Source: a virus
Length of the DNA stretch: 44,590 nt
IMG/VR virus record: IMGVR_UViG_3300035670_000411
Span: 1 to 44,590 of that record
Direction: 5' to 3' (one strand)
Every line of letters starts with the position of its first letter. The first letter of the stretch is position 1. The position numbers and the translations under genes are program-made. Under the pieces are notes generated by a model, which was not told the origin of the DNA, made no database searches, and was given only the letters and a program-made list of their open reading frames with translations. Shown piece after piece: positions 1 through 7,351 of the stretch.

Positions 1-1
1 A

Positions 2-928
2 AACAACCCCGAACATTCGGCCCAGTTGAAAAAGGCGGTTTTAGGTCAAAAGGACATTCAGCGGGCAGTCAAGAAAGACCTTCCGGTTATGGCGGTCGCC
101 AATCCAATGGGTCCGGCCTCCATCGACAGCTCCAAGAATATGATGGATCTTTATTTGAGCGCTGTTGAAGGTGGGGCAATACCTACTGCAAATCTTGAAA
201 AAGCTACTCAGATTATTCGCTCCGGCGCGTTCGGCGATAGCCCAAAAGCAAAAGAAGCTCTGCGCACCAAACTTGCCAATTTCCCCGGCTTTGAAGATAT
301 GGGCAAGGCGCGCGCATTTTTGTTGGACAACCCCGACATTGTCGGGACAACCCGCGCAGCCATCATCAAAGGCCTTGAACGCGCAGATTGGGTGAAACAG
401 GGCTTTCCAGAAGTGGGGCAGCTCCGCGCCGCAGCAACCAATCGCAAGTTTATGATGGCCCCGGGCAACATGATGGGAGGGCGCATGGTTGAACTCGATC
501 CGCGCCTGTTCCATCAAGCTGAGGCGAACAGGTACTTCGACCATTTCACCTACGGCGGCGACACGCCGGGCAAGTATTACGCGGATGTTCCTCTGATCCA
601 TCGTCAGTATGGAGCGCCCGACGCGACCGACATGCTGTTGGCTAAATATAATCAGGTCCGCCCGGGTGCTACAAAGAGCGCGCCGCCAAAAGCCCCCATG
701 ACAGTTCACCCGTTCTCGACTGACCAAGTTGGTCGCGACACATGGCGCAAGCTGTTTGAAGAGCAGCGCATGGTGCAAGAGATCAATGACCGCATGATGG
801 AAAGCATCAAGCGGGGCGAAAAGCTTCGCCCCTTGTACGGCTTCAAGCGTGGAGGTGATGTGTCACATCGCGCTCTAATGGCTGCCAAAGAACTCGCTTC
901 GTCGCCGCGCGAAACGACCAACCCTTAA
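2..928 (+). CDS. Phage head-region protein of unknown function, 5' end cut by window
   Basis: The frame is open from the first bases of the window, so the true start lies upstream; a TTG at 26 is only an internal possibility. About 308 residues are visible. I do not recognise the fold. The sequence is mixed charged and soluble, without membrane segments or a signal peptide. The C-terminal tail (codons around 833-925) carries a basic Gly-Gly motif, FKRGGDVSHRAL, followed by an Ala/Lys helix. This resembles the C-terminal tail of the internal protein at 27691-30045 (GGAVNLHALAKAAKK). It sits directly upstream of the head-assembly genes, where portal or portal-associated genes are usual, but nothing in it looks like a portal core. 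Its AT content is higher than that of the next gene. The coding call is strong; the function is unknown. Confidence 0.8.
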   Translation, partial: NNPEHSAQLKKAVLGQKDIQRAVKKDLPVMAVANPMGPASIDSSKNMMDLYLSAVEGGAIPTANLEKATQIIRSGAFGDSPKAKEALRTKLANFPGFEDMGKARAFLLDNPDIVGTTRAAIIKGLERADWVKQGFPEVGQLRAAATNRKFMMAPGNMMGGRMVELDPRLFHQAEANRYFDHFTYGGDTPGKYYADVPLIHRQYGAPDATDMLLAKYNQVRPGATKSAPPKAPMTVHPFSTDQVGRDTWRKLFEEQRMVQEINDRMMESIKRGEKLRPLYGFKRGGDVSHRALMAAKELASSPRETTNP

Positions 929-971
929 CCCAGCGGCACGGGGGACGCCCCGAGAACTCCGGAGTAAGCGC

Positions 972-2174
972 ATGTACGAAATGGCAAAGAAGGCTCGCGA
1001 GGCGATGAAGGGCAAGGCCCGCAAGCTCGCGGCCGGCAGCAGCAAGAAGGTCGACAGCTCCGACTGGACGCCGCCCGAGCCCCTCAACGCAGACGTGAAG
1101 ACGGGCATGCGCCCGATCTCGCGCCGCGCGTACAAGAAGGGCGGCAAGGTCGAGGGCGAGGCCTGCGGGCCGATGCACTTGGGCCGCAAGGCCCGCAAGG
1201 CTGGCGGCAAGGTCGAGAGCGAGAAGGCTGAGGCCAAGGTCTACTCGAAGGCCAAGACCAACCGCGACGTGAAGGCGGCCAACGAGGACCGCGAGGGCGT
1301 CAAGCACATCGGCGGCCTGAAGAAGGGTGGCCGCGCCGAGAAGATGGACGGTGGCCAGCTCAACAAGATGGTCTCGCCGGAGATGCGTCGCCGCATCGAG
1401 GCGGGGGCCAAGGCCCCGACCGAGATGCCGAAGAACCCGCCGATGCCTCCCCGTCGCCCGGCGGAGACCGTCGGCGCGCCGGGCACCAAGCCCGTCGACC
1501 TCGACAAGGATCAGGCCGAACGCCTCGAGGCTGGCCGCAAGGCCGGCGGCCGCACGAAGAAGATGATGGGCGGCGCGATGGATCCGCGCATGAGCATCGT
1601 CAAGAAGAAGGCCATGGACTTTGGTTCCGGCGCGCAGGGCACGCCCTACAAGAAGGGCGGCAAGGCGCGTCCGGGCAAGTTCTACGGCGGCGCGATGGGC
1701 GGTGGCATGCCGGCGATCGACCCTCAGGTCGCGCAGCAGGCGCTGGGCGCTCTTGGCGTTGGCGCTCCCCCGCAGGCCATGGCCGGCGCGCCTGCGCTCC
1801 CCCAGAGCATGGCGATGCCCGTCCCCCGCAAGTCGGGCGGGCGCACGAAGTCCAAGGGCAAGACGAACATCAACATCGTCATCGCCGCGGGGAAGCCGGC
1901 TATGCCTGAACAGGCGCAGTCTCCGGGCCCCGCGGTACCGCCGCCGGGCGTCCCCGTTCCTCTCCCGGGCGGCCCCGGCGGCGGAGCGCCCATGCCTCCG
2001 GGCGGCGGCATGCCCATGCCTCCCGCTGCTCCGGCGATGGGCGGCATGCCCATGCCCATGCCCCGTAAGTCTGGAGGCCGGGCGGTCTTCAAGAGCTACA
2101 AGGACATGAAGGCTGGGGCCGGATCCGGCGAGGGTCGGTTGGAGAAGACTGCGATCCAAGCCGCCAAGCGATAA
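972..2174 (+). CDS. Basic Gly/Pro-rich protein with seven KGG motifs
   Basis: This 400-residue protein starts at an ATG preceded by GGAG (960s). It is very rich in Lys, Arg, Gly, Pro and Met and probably largely disordered. Seven short basic double-glycine motifs recur through it: KKGGKV, KAGGKV, KKGGRA, KAGGRT, KKGGKA, KSGGRT and KSGGRA, often followed by a GGAM or GGxM stretch. The last third is Pro/Gly/Met low-complexity. It lies between the truncated first gene and the co-chaperonin and scaffold genes, so a head-associated or DNA-associated role is plausible. That rests on position and charge only. A long antisense frame also exists here, but it is a GC-rich shadow. The same motif family recurs in genes at 6666, 22395, 23474 and 27691. 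Confidence 0.8.
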   Translation: MYEMAKKAREAMKGKARKLAAGSSKKVDSSDWTPPEPLNADVKTGMRPISRRAYKKGGKVEGEACGPMHLGRKARKAGGKVESEKAEAKVYSKAKTNRDVKAANEDREGVKHIGGLKKGGRAEKMDGGQLNKMVSPEMRRRIEAGAKAPTEMPKNPPMPPRRPAETVGAPGTKPVDLDKDQAERLEAGRKAGGRTKKMMGGAMDPRMSIVKKKAMDFGSGAQGTPYKKGGKARPGKFYGGAMGGGMPAIDPQVAQQALGALGVGAPPQAMAGAPALPQSMAMPVPRKSGGRTKSKGKTNINIVIAAGKPAMPEQAQSPGPAVPPPGVPVPLPGGPGGGAPMPPGGGMPMPPAAPAMGGMPMPMPRKSGGRAVFKSYKDMKAGAGSGEGRLEKTAIQAAKR

Positions 2175-2175
2175 C

Positions 2176-2199
2176 TCGCCAAATAAATCGCCAAATAAA
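2176..2199. repeat. Two perfect tandem 12-bp repeats
   Basis: TCGCCAAATAAA occurs twice in perfect tandem immediately after the stop codon of the KGG-repeat gene. A third, diverged start (TCGCCGGG) forms the left arm of the terminator that follows. Confidence 0.85.
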
Positions 2200-2230
2200 T
2201 CGCCGGGAGATCAGTCTTCCGGCGATTTTT
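2198..2230 (+). terminator. Rho-independent terminator after KGG-repeat gene
   Basis: The arms AATCGCCGG and CCGGCGATT enclose a short loop region and are followed by a run of T. The T-run merges into the ribosome-binding site (AAGGTGG) of the next gene, so termination is probably partial. Confidence 0.65.
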
Positions 2231-2245
2231 ATAAGGTGGACGACT

Positions 2246-2464
2246 ATGCAGACGTACAACGCATTTTTCGCGAGGGAACTCCTGAAGCTTCTCGAGGAGC
2301 AGATAAACGAGAGGACAAAAATTCTCGGAAACGGGCACGGCGTCACGGATTTCACAGATTACAGACATAAAGTCGGCATTATTACTGGGCTTCGCCTTGT
2401 AATCGACGAGCTGTTTCCCCAAGCTCAAGAGAACTGCGACCGTAATCAACGCGGGAGGCAGTAA
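2246..2464 (+). CDS. Small conserved phage protein, unknown function
   Basis: This 72-residue protein starts at an ATG 7 bases after AAGGTGG. It is predicted mostly helical, with an amphipathic N-terminal stretch (FFARELLKLLEEQINERTK) and a second helix around GLRLVIDELF. It has no cysteines, signal peptide or membrane segment. It sits just after a terminator hairpin and 14 bases before the co-chaperonin gene, in the head-assembly module. Small helical proteins of this kind are common next to phage head genes; I do not know a function. Confidence 0.7.
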   Translation: MQTYNAFFARELLKLLEEQINERTKILGNGHGVTDFTDYRHKVGIITGLRLVIDELFPQAQENCDRNQRGRQ

Positions 2465-2472
2465 AAAGGGGA

Positions 2473-2483
2473 GACAAAATGTC
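2473..2483. promoter_or_regulatory. GACA-N3-TGTC palindrome over the GroES-like start codon
   Basis: GACAAAATGTC is identical to the site at 33575-33585 in front of the phage HTH regulator. Here the ATG of the co-chaperonin gene lies inside it. It may be an operator or chance similarity; see findings. Confidence 0.3.
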
Positions 2484-2871
2484 TAACATTACTATGCTGC
2501 ACGAGAGGGACCCCAAGGATGTCCTTCTCGAGCAAGTCGGGGACACTTCGTCTATCGAAGTTTTCAACATGCAGGTGCTGGTCGCGGTCTACATCCGACC
2601 AGAAAAGACCAAAAGCGGCCTCTATCTGTCTGATAAGTCGAGAGAAGAAGACCGCTACCAGTCCAAAGTCGGCCTCATAATCAAGAAGGGGCCGACCGCA
2701 TTCGTCGACAAGGACGGAGAATGGTTCTCCGGCCTCGACATTTCAGAGGGCGACTGGATTGTCTTCCGTCCGTCGGACGGCTGGAACATCACAGTGAACG
2801 GGACATTGTGTCGAATGCTGGACGACATGTCCGTTCGGGCGCGAATTTCCCACCCCGATCAGGTTTGGTGA
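2479..2871 (+). CDS. GroES-like co-chaperonin
   Basis: At 130 residues it is slightly longer than host GroES (about 97). The central part fits the Cpn10 fold: a first strand with VLVAVYIRPEKTKSGLYL, a mobile-loop-like charged segment (SDKSREEDRYQS), then VGLIIKKGP and a later DWIVFRPSDGW strand. In the family this protein caps GroEL and helps fold the capsid protein; T4 gp31 is the classic phage case. A GGGGAG ribosome-binding site precedes the start. Position directly before the scaffold-like and capsid genes fits a role in capsid folding. No GroEL is present, so it would work with the host chaperonin. The assignment is from fold-pattern reading only. Confidence 0.75.
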   Translation: MSNITMLHERDPKDVLLEQVGDTSSIEVFNMQVLVAVYIRPEKTKSGLYLSDKSREEDRYQSKVGLIIKKGPTAFVDKDGEWFSGLDISEGDWIVFRPSDGWNITVNGTLCRMLDDMSVRARISHPDQVW

Positions 2872-2880
2872 GGACTTTCC

Positions 2881-3783
2881 ATGTCAGATAACGACGAAAA
2901 GCTCGAAATCGAGATCGAAAACGACCCCGAGGTCGTTGAAGAGCCCGTAATCGTCCAAAAAGACGAGCCAGAGGCCAAAGAAGACGAAAAGTCCCCGGAC
3001 GAGGGCATACAAAGCCTCCGCCTGAAGCTTGAACAAGAAAAAATTGCTCGTTTAGAGGCCGAAAAGCAGGCCAGACTGTCGGCCGAGCACGCTCACCGTG
3101 CCTCGAGCGAGGTCTACGACAGCAATTTGCAGCTTGTGAAGAGCGCAATTGAGACCGTGAAGAGTACGAGCGACAATCTCAAGCGCGCGTACGCCGAGGC
3201 CCTCTCTGTCGGGGACTACGCCAAGGGCGCGGAGCTTCAGGAGGCCATGTCGCTGAACGCGGCGAGGCTCATGGAGCTCGAGAGGGGCCGGGCGGCCATG
3301 GAAAACGCCCCGCCTCCCCAGCAGAGGGTTCCGGAGCCGCCCGCGGATCCGGTGGAGGCGCTCGCCTCGCAGCTCTCGCCCCGGTCGGCGGACTGGGTGC
3401 GGCGCAATCCGCAGTGCGTGACGGACCCGAGGCTCTACCAGAAGATGGTGGCGGCCCACAATCTGGCCGTCGCCGACGGCTACGAGCCCGACAGCGACGA
3501 CTACTTCGGCTTTATCGAGGACACGATAAAGATCAACCGCCGCCAAGCGCCCCAGCGCGAGGTCTCCGACGAGGAAGACAACTTCTCGTCGGCCGCCAAG
3601 CCCGTCCAGCGCCGCTCTGCGCCCCCGTCGGCCCCCGTGACACGTTCCGGGACGGCGACTGGTCAGCGACCCAATCAGGTGCGTCTGAGCCCCGCTGAGG
3701 CGGAGACGGCGCGCGACTTGGGGATGACGCCGGAAGAATACGCCCGCAACAAGCTGCTCCTTCAGAAGGAAGGCCGGCTCTAA
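2881..3783 (+). CDS. Probable capsid scaffolding protein
   Basis: This 300-residue protein has a strongly acidic N-terminus (residues 1-45), a long coiled-coil-prone stretch (about 45-135, rich in Leu, Glu, Lys and Ala), a Pro-rich linker and a small C-terminal helix-turn-helix-like segment (LSPAEAETARDLGMTPEEYA). This layout, acidic and helical with a short ordered C-terminus, is typical of phage scaffolding proteins, which bind the coat protein through the C-terminal helices and leave before DNA packaging. It follows the co-chaperonin by 9 bases and precedes the capsid genes. No protease domain is seen. The scaffold call rests on architecture and place, not on recognised homology. Confidence 0.6.
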   Translation: MSDNDEKLEIEIENDPEVVEEPVIVQKDEPEAKEDEKSPDEGIQSLRLKLEQEKIARLEAEKQARLSAEHAHRASSEVYDSNLQLVKSAIETVKSTSDNLKRAYAEALSVGDYAKGAELQEAMSLNAARLMELERGRAAMENAPPPQQRVPEPPADPVEALASQLSPRSADWVRRNPQCVTDPRLYQKMVAAHNLAVADGYEPDSDDYFGFIEDTIKINRRQAPQREVSDEEDNFSSAAKPVQRRSAPPSAPVTRSGTATGQRPNQVRLSPAEAETARDLGMTPEEYARNKLLLQKEGRL

Positions 3784-3798
3784 TTTTAGGGGTAAAGA

Positions 3799-4356
3799 AT
3801 GCCAAAGCAGAGTGAATTTCGCAAAGCCATGGCAGCCGATGCGGCTGTCGATCGTCCCCCGCTGCGTTCGTCTCCGAAGGAGGAGGACCCGAGGGACCGC
3901 GCCCGGCGCAGGGCCGAGCAGATCCGTGAGCACTTGGGCGGCCTCGACGAGGGGACGGACGAGTTCTTCATCCCCCCGTCCATGATCCCGGACGGTTGGA
4001 CGTACGAGTGGAAGCGCCACACGATCTACAATCAGGAGGATCCGGCCTACACCGTGCAGCTCGCGCGCGAGGGCTGGGAGGCGGTTCCGGTCGACCGGGA
4101 TGCCGACCACCTCGCCATGATGCCGGCGGGCTGGGGCAAGAAGACGATCGAGCGCAAGGGCATGGTCCTGATGGAGCGTCCGATCGAGATCACCGAGGAG
4201 GTCCGCGCCATTGAGTTTCGCCGGGCGCGCAGTCAGGTGCGGATGAAGGAGCAGCAGCTCTCCGCCACGCCGGAGGGGACCCTCACCCGCGACGACCCGC
4301 GAGTGGCCCCGAAGATTAAGAAAGCATACGAAGCGATGCCCATTCCCGAAGACTGA
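3799..4356 (+). CDS. Conserved phage head-region protein, unknown function
   Basis: This 185-residue protein has a basic, disordered N-terminus (to about residue 45) and a more ordered middle (IPPSMIPDGWTYEWKRHTIY) rich in Trp and Tyr. It ends in a charged helix (IEFRRARSQVRMKEQQ). There is no signal peptide, membrane segment or catalytic motif that I recognise. It lies 15 bases after the scaffold-like gene and is followed by a terminator, so it closes the early head operon before the capsid promoter. A structural or assembly role is inferred from position only. Confidence 0.7.
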   Translation: MPKQSEFRKAMAADAAVDRPPLRSSPKEEDPRDRARRRAEQIREHLGGLDEGTDEFFIPPSMIPDGWTYEWKRHTIYNQEDPAYTVQLAREGWEAVPVDRDADHLAMMPAGWGKKTIERKGMVLMERPIEITEEVRAIEFRRARSQVRMKEQQLSATPEGTLTRDDPRVAPKIKKAYEAMPIPED

Positions 4357-4381
4357 TTTGGGGCTGAGTTCTTGTGGTTTT

Positions 4382-4405
4382 GGGCCGCCTTCGGGCGGCC
4401 CTTTA
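4382..4405 (+). terminator. Rho-independent terminator before capsid genes
   Basis: GGGCCGCC and GGCGGCCC form an 8-bp perfect stem with a stable TTCG tetraloop, followed by TTT then A and C. It lies 26 bases after the stop of the preceding gene. Confidence 0.8.
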
Positions 4406-4429
4406 CTTTTAAGAACTTGTCCGTATTAT
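4402..4429 (+). promoter_or_regulatory. Candidate sigma70-type promoter for the capsid pair
   Basis: TTTACT (4402-4407) and TATTAT (4424-4429) are separated by 16 bases; they match the -35 and -10 consensus at 4 and 5 of 6 positions. The element begins within the T-run of the terminator and gives a leader of roughly 105 bases before the ATG at 4542. Confidence 0.4.
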
Positions 4430-4452
4430 TCAGGAAGGCATTTCTGCTCACT

Positions 4453-4510
4453 CTCCCCCGGTGTGGAGGGTTAAAATCACCCCGCTTCCCGAGCCTCCCC
4501 GGTGTGAGGC
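4453..4510 (+). other. Two related short hairpins in the capsid leader
   Basis: Segments 4453-4470 and 4493-4510 share the core CTCCCC(C)GGTGTG(G)AGG, each able to form a short stem (CTCC/GGAG and GCCTC/GAGGC). They lie in the untranslated leader of the decoration-protein gene and could affect mRNA stability or translation. The role is unknown. Confidence 0.4.
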
Positions 4511-4541
4511 GACGGAGCTTCCTAGAATAGGAGGAGCCGTC

Positions 4542-5150
4542 ATGGCGAATACTAACGCGCCTTTCGGTTTTCGACAGATTAAGGGCACGGGTTCTGTCCC
4601 GACCTACGAGCAAAGCGTTCGCAAGATCGCCTCAAACAACACGACTGCGATTTTCTCTGGCGACGCAGTCATCCCGCTGACGACTGGCTACATTGCTCAG
4701 GCGACCGCCTCGACGGTCCGCGTTGAGGGCATTTTCGTCGGCTGCAAGTACCTCTCGGTTTCGCAGAAGCGCACGGTTTGGTCCAACTATTGGCCCGGCT
4801 CCGACGCGTCTGGCGACGTTGAGGCCTACATCATCGACGACCCGAACGCTCAGTTTGAGGTCCAGTCCAGCGACAGCGGCGGCTCTTCGCCCGTGGCGTT
4901 CGCGAACATCGGCGAGTACATCAACATCGCCGTCGGCACGGGCAACACGGCCACTGGCCAGTCCGGCATGTCGGTCAATGTTGCGACCCTCAACACGACT
5001 GTCACTCTTCCCTTCCGCATCGTCGGTCTCGTTCAGGATCCCCCGGGAGCCAATGGCACTGACATCGCGTCGGAATACAACCGAGTGATTGTCGCCTTCA
5101 ACAACGCCTCGACCCGCACCAATGGTGCCGGCCCGACTGGCATCGCCTAA
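4542..5150 (+). CDS. Probable head decoration or minor capsid protein
   Basis: I chose the ATG at 4542 because GGAGGAG stands just before it; the frame is open further upstream. The 202-residue product starts MANTNAPFGFRQIKGTGS and is rich in Ser, Thr, Gly, Asn and Val with alternating hydrophobic residues, so mainly beta. It lacks signal or membrane segments. It is transcribed as a pair with the major capsid gene 13 bases downstream, behind its own terminator and promoter. That is the classic position of a decoration or capsid-stabilising protein made at high copy. The call is from context and composition; it could instead be another abundant head protein. Confidence 0.6.
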   Translation: MANTNAPFGFRQIKGTGSVPTYEQSVRKIASNNTTAIFSGDAVIPLTTGYIAQATASTVRVEGIFVGCKYLSVSQKRTVWSNYWPGSDASGDVEAYIIDDPNAQFEVQSSDSGGSSPVAFANIGEYINIAVGTGNTATGQSGMSVNVATLNTTVTLPFRIVGLVQDPPGANGTDIASEYNRVIVAFNNASTRTNGAGPTGIA

Positions 5151-5163
5151 GGAGTAAGGACCA

Positions 5164-6075
5164 ATGGCTGTCAATCTTTCAGCAATTAAGGACCTTCTCC
5201 TGCCCGGTCTCCGTGGCATTGAAGGCAAGTACGAGCAGATCCCGTCGCAGTACGACAAGATCTTCACGAAGCATGACTCGAAGATGGCCCTCGAGCGCAC
5301 CGCTGAGATGCGCTTCCTCGGCTATGCTCAGTTGAAGACGGAAGGCGGCCAGACGTCGTTTGATAACGGCGCTGGCGAGCGTTACGTCTACAACCAAGAG
5401 CACGTCGAGATCGGCCTTGGTTACGCGATCACCCGCAAGGCGATCGACGACAACCTCTACAAGAGCCAGTTCGCTCCCTCGAACCTCGGCCTGATGGAGA
5501 GCTTCCAGCAGACCAAGGAAATCTACGGCGCGAACGTGCTCAACACGGCCACGACCTACAATGCCAACATCGGCGGCGACGGCAAGGCGCTCATTGCGAC
5601 TGACCATCCCATCGACGGCGGCACGGTCGCCAACCGGCCCACCACGGACGTCGATCTGAACGAGGCCACGCTGCTCAACGGCATGATCTCGATCCGCACG
5701 AACTTCCGCGATCAGGCCGGCCTGAAGGTGTTCGCCCGTGGGCGTCGCCTCGTGGTTCCGCCCGCCCTCGAGCCGGTTGCAATCCGTCTCACGAAGACGG
5801 AGCTGCGTCCCGGCACGGCCGACAACGACGTCAACGCGATCATGATGACCGCCGGCGGCCTGCCGGAGGGCTACATGGTCAACGACTACCTGACGTCGGC
5901 CCGCGCGTGGTTCCTGCTCACGAACATCGACGGCCTGTCCTACATGCAGCGCATCGGCTTCGAGACGGACATGCAAGTGGATTTCGTGACCGACAATCTT
6001 CTCGTAAAGGGTTACGAACGTTACTCTTTCGGTTACTACAACTGGCGTTCGATCTTCGGCTCGTTCCCGACCTGA
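5164..6075 (+). CDS. Major capsid protein, Mu gpT-like (HK97 fold)
   Basis: This 303-residue protein has the pattern of the Mu gpT-like major head subunit family. It has an N-terminal helix region followed by an E-loop-like segment (TSFDNGAGERYVYNQEHVEIG), a central LIATDHPIDGGTV segment resembling the conserved HP-containing loop of that family, and a C-terminal P-domain-like part ending in YGYYNWRSIFGSFPT-like aromatics. No N-terminal delta domain of HK97 size is evident, which fits the separate scaffold-like gene upstream. The ribosome-binding site is AAGGAG. A strong terminator follows immediately. Hundreds of copies would form the icosahedral shell. It is among the more confident structural calls in the window. 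Confidence 0.8.
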   Translation: MAVNLSAIKDLLLPGLRGIEGKYEQIPSQYDKIFTKHDSKMALERTAEMRFLGYAQLKTEGGQTSFDNGAGERYVYNQEHVEIGLGYAITRKAIDDNLYKSQFAPSNLGLMESFQQTKEIYGANVLNTATTYNANIGGDGKALIATDHPIDGGTVANRPTTDVDLNEATLLNGMISIRTNFRDQAGLKVFARGRRLVVPPALEPVAIRLTKTELRPGTADNDVNAIMMTAGGLPEGYMVNDYLTSARAWFLLTNIDGLSYMQRIGFETDMQVDFVTDNLLVKGYERYSFGYYNWRSIFGSFPT

Positions 6076-6081
6076 TTGACG

Positions 6082-6109
6082 GAGGCGGGGAGAAATCCCC
6101 GCCTCTTTT
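6082..6109 (+). terminator. Strong rho-independent terminator after major capsid gene
   Basis: GAGGCGGGG and CCCCGCCTC form a perfect 9-bp stem with loop AGAAAT, followed by TTTT. It starts 7 bases after the capsid stop codon. Confidence 0.9.
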
Positions 6110-6185
6110 CTAGGTTTCTGATCGCGTTGACCGGCCTAGCGGACGCTGCACAGACAACGTGATCCAACTCGTGCAGGAGGTTCCA

Positions 6186-6653
6186 ATGGGAACAACCACG
6201 TTCTCCGGCCCCGTAAAGGCTGGCGATATTTTTAACACCACGGGCACGACGCTCGGTCAGGACGTCGCCAACGTCGGCTTCGTCAAGATGTCCCAGTCGT
6301 CCGCCCTCACGCAGGCGACGAACGGGTCGACGCCCGGTCTCTACACGACCGACATCATCGTCCCGGCCAACTCCATGATCACGGCCATTCGCGTTTACGT
6401 GAACGTGGTTTGGAACGGGGCCGCGACGACCTTCGGCGTAGGCACGTCGGCGGCGGGCAACGAGCTTGCGGTGACGCAGGCCGGCGGCACCCTCGGCATC
6501 GTAAACGTCGCTCCGGGTGCGAGCGCGACGCTCGTCAACGCTTGGGCTGACGTCGGCACGTCTGACGTTCGCATTTACGTGTTGTCTGCAAACACCGGCA
6601 CTGGCGTGGGCTTCATCGAAGTCGAATACGTCCAGAACCGCAACATCGCCTGA
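6186..6653 (+). CDS. Beta-rich virion structural protein
   Basis: The ATG at 6186 is preferred over an upstream in-frame GTG at 6159 because AGGAGG lies 5 bases before it. The 155-residue product (MGTTTFSGPVKAGDIFNTTG) is Gly/Thr/Val/Ala-rich and predicted beta-sandwich-like, with no enzymatic motif. Its position right after the major capsid protein suggests an external head or neck protein. I cannot name the family. Confidence 0.65.
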   Translation: MGTTTFSGPVKAGDIFNTTGTTLGQDVANVGFVKMSQSSALTQATNGSTPGLYTTDIIVPANSMITAIRVYVNVVWNGAATTFGVGTSAAGNELAVTQAGGTLGIVNVAPGASATLVNAWADVGTSDVRIYVLSANTGTGVGFIEVEYVQNRNIA

Positions 6654-6665
6654 TAGGAGGCTTCC

Positions 6666-6860
6666 ATGGGTGCATACGAAGGTAAGGCTTCTACGATCAA
6701 GGAAGCCAAGGGCAAGACGGGTGGTTTCAAGAAGGGCGGCATGGCCAAGAAGGTCATGTCGCACGCAGAGAAGGAGGAGCGTCCGGCGCGCAAGAGCGGC
6801 GGCGCGGTCTTCTCGTCCGCGGCCTCGGGCACGCCCCGCGGTAAGGCTTCTCACTATTGA
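6666..6860 (+). CDS. Small basic KGG-motif protein
   Basis: This 64-residue protein starts 7 bases after AGGAGG. It is strongly basic and contains two double-glycine motifs, FKKGGMAKK and RKSGGAVF, matching those of the 400-residue protein at 972-2174. It is probably disordered and may bind DNA or another virion protein. The function is not known. Confidence 0.7.
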   Translation: MGAYEGKASTIKEAKGKTGGFKKGGMAKKVMSHAEKEERPARKSGGAVFSSAASGTPRGKASHY

Positions 6861-6863
6861 TCT

Positions 6864-6905
6864 AGGCCCCCTTCCTTGGGTCGATGGTGGGAGCGGGGGC
6901 CTTTG
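6864..6905 (+). terminator. Weak terminator-like hairpin
   Basis: AGGCCCCC (6864-6871) pairs with GGGGGCCT (6895-6902) across a 23-base loop and is followed by TTT. The long loop makes efficiency doubtful. Confidence 0.4.
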
Positions 6906-6932
6906 CGCCCCCGCACTTGCGTGGAGAGTACG

Positions 6933-7178
6933 ATGGCAAAGTCACCTGCTTGGACCCGCAAGGAGGGTAAGAGCCCCTCCGGGGGCCTGAATGAGAAGGG
7001 CCGCGCCTCTTTGCGCGCCGCGGGCCAAGACATTAAGCGCCCCCAGCCCGAGGGGGGTTCGCGAAAGAAGTCGTTCTGTGCTAGGATGACAGGCATGAAG
7101 CGAAAGCTGACCGGCTCTGCGAAGGCCGCGGATCCTGACAGCCGCATCAACAAAGCGCTGAGAAAGTGGGACTGCTGA
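6933..7178 (+). CDS. DUF6321-type small basic phage protein
   Basis: The start at 6933 follows GGAG; an upstream in-frame ATG at 6876 has no ribosome-binding site and lies in the hairpin region. The 81-residue product, MAKSPAWTRKEGKSPSGGLN to the end at RINKALRKWDC, fits a pattern I know from many phages (DUF6321). Conserved elements are W-T-R-KEGK near the start, RPQPEGGSRKKSFCARM in the middle and a C-terminal SRINKALRKWxC. It is highly basic and contains two Cys. No function is established for the family; association with DNA or with the virion is plausible from charge and from its position among structural genes. Confidence 0.8.
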   Translation: MAKSPAWTRKEGKSPSGGLNEKGRASLRAAGQDIKRPQPEGGSRKKSFCARMTGMKRKLTGSAKAADPDSRINKALRKWDC

Positions 7179-7179
7179 C

Positions 7180-7350
7180 ATGGCGCAGAAACCTTTTTGG
7201 GAGAAAGACGCTCCCTCGGACGCCAAGGACAAAAACATGAGCCGCCAGCAGGTGAAGTCTGCGAAGGCGCGGGCTCGGTCCGCCGGCCGCCCTTACCCAA
7301 ATCTCGTGGATAACGTGACGGCCATGCGCGCGTCCAAGAAAGGCAAGTGA
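7180..7350 (+). CDS. 56-residue conserved basic phage protein
   Basis: A short gene starting one base after the stop of the DUF6321-type gene (TGACATG). It begins MAQKPFWEKDAPSDAKDK, continues with a basic helix (QQVKSAKARARSAGRPYPNL) and ends VTAMRASKKGK. The pair of this protein with the preceding one is a recurring arrangement in phage genomes that I recognise, which supports it as a real gene despite its size. It contains no enzymatic motif. Function unknown; tight coupling suggests a shared role with the upstream gene. Confidence 0.75.
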   Translation: MAQKPFWEKDAPSDAKDKNMSRQQVKSAKARARSAGRPYPNLVDNVTAMRASKKGK

Positions 7351-7351
7351 G

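Noticed and set aside
332-346. 15-bp palindrome CCCGACA-T-TGTCGGG in the first gene
   Set aside because: Arms resemble the GACA/TGTC sites, but the centre is one base instead of three and it lies in the middle of a coding region far from a start; treated as chance.
843-2159. 438-codon frame on the - strand over the KGG-repeat gene
   Set aside because: It is a GC-rich shadow of the + strand gene, low-complexity Ala/Arg/His/Leu, without a ribosome-binding site or recognisable domain. Similar antisense frames at 3052-4110, 6854-8272, 20437-21267, 23105-24328 and 41467-42747 were rejected for the same reason.
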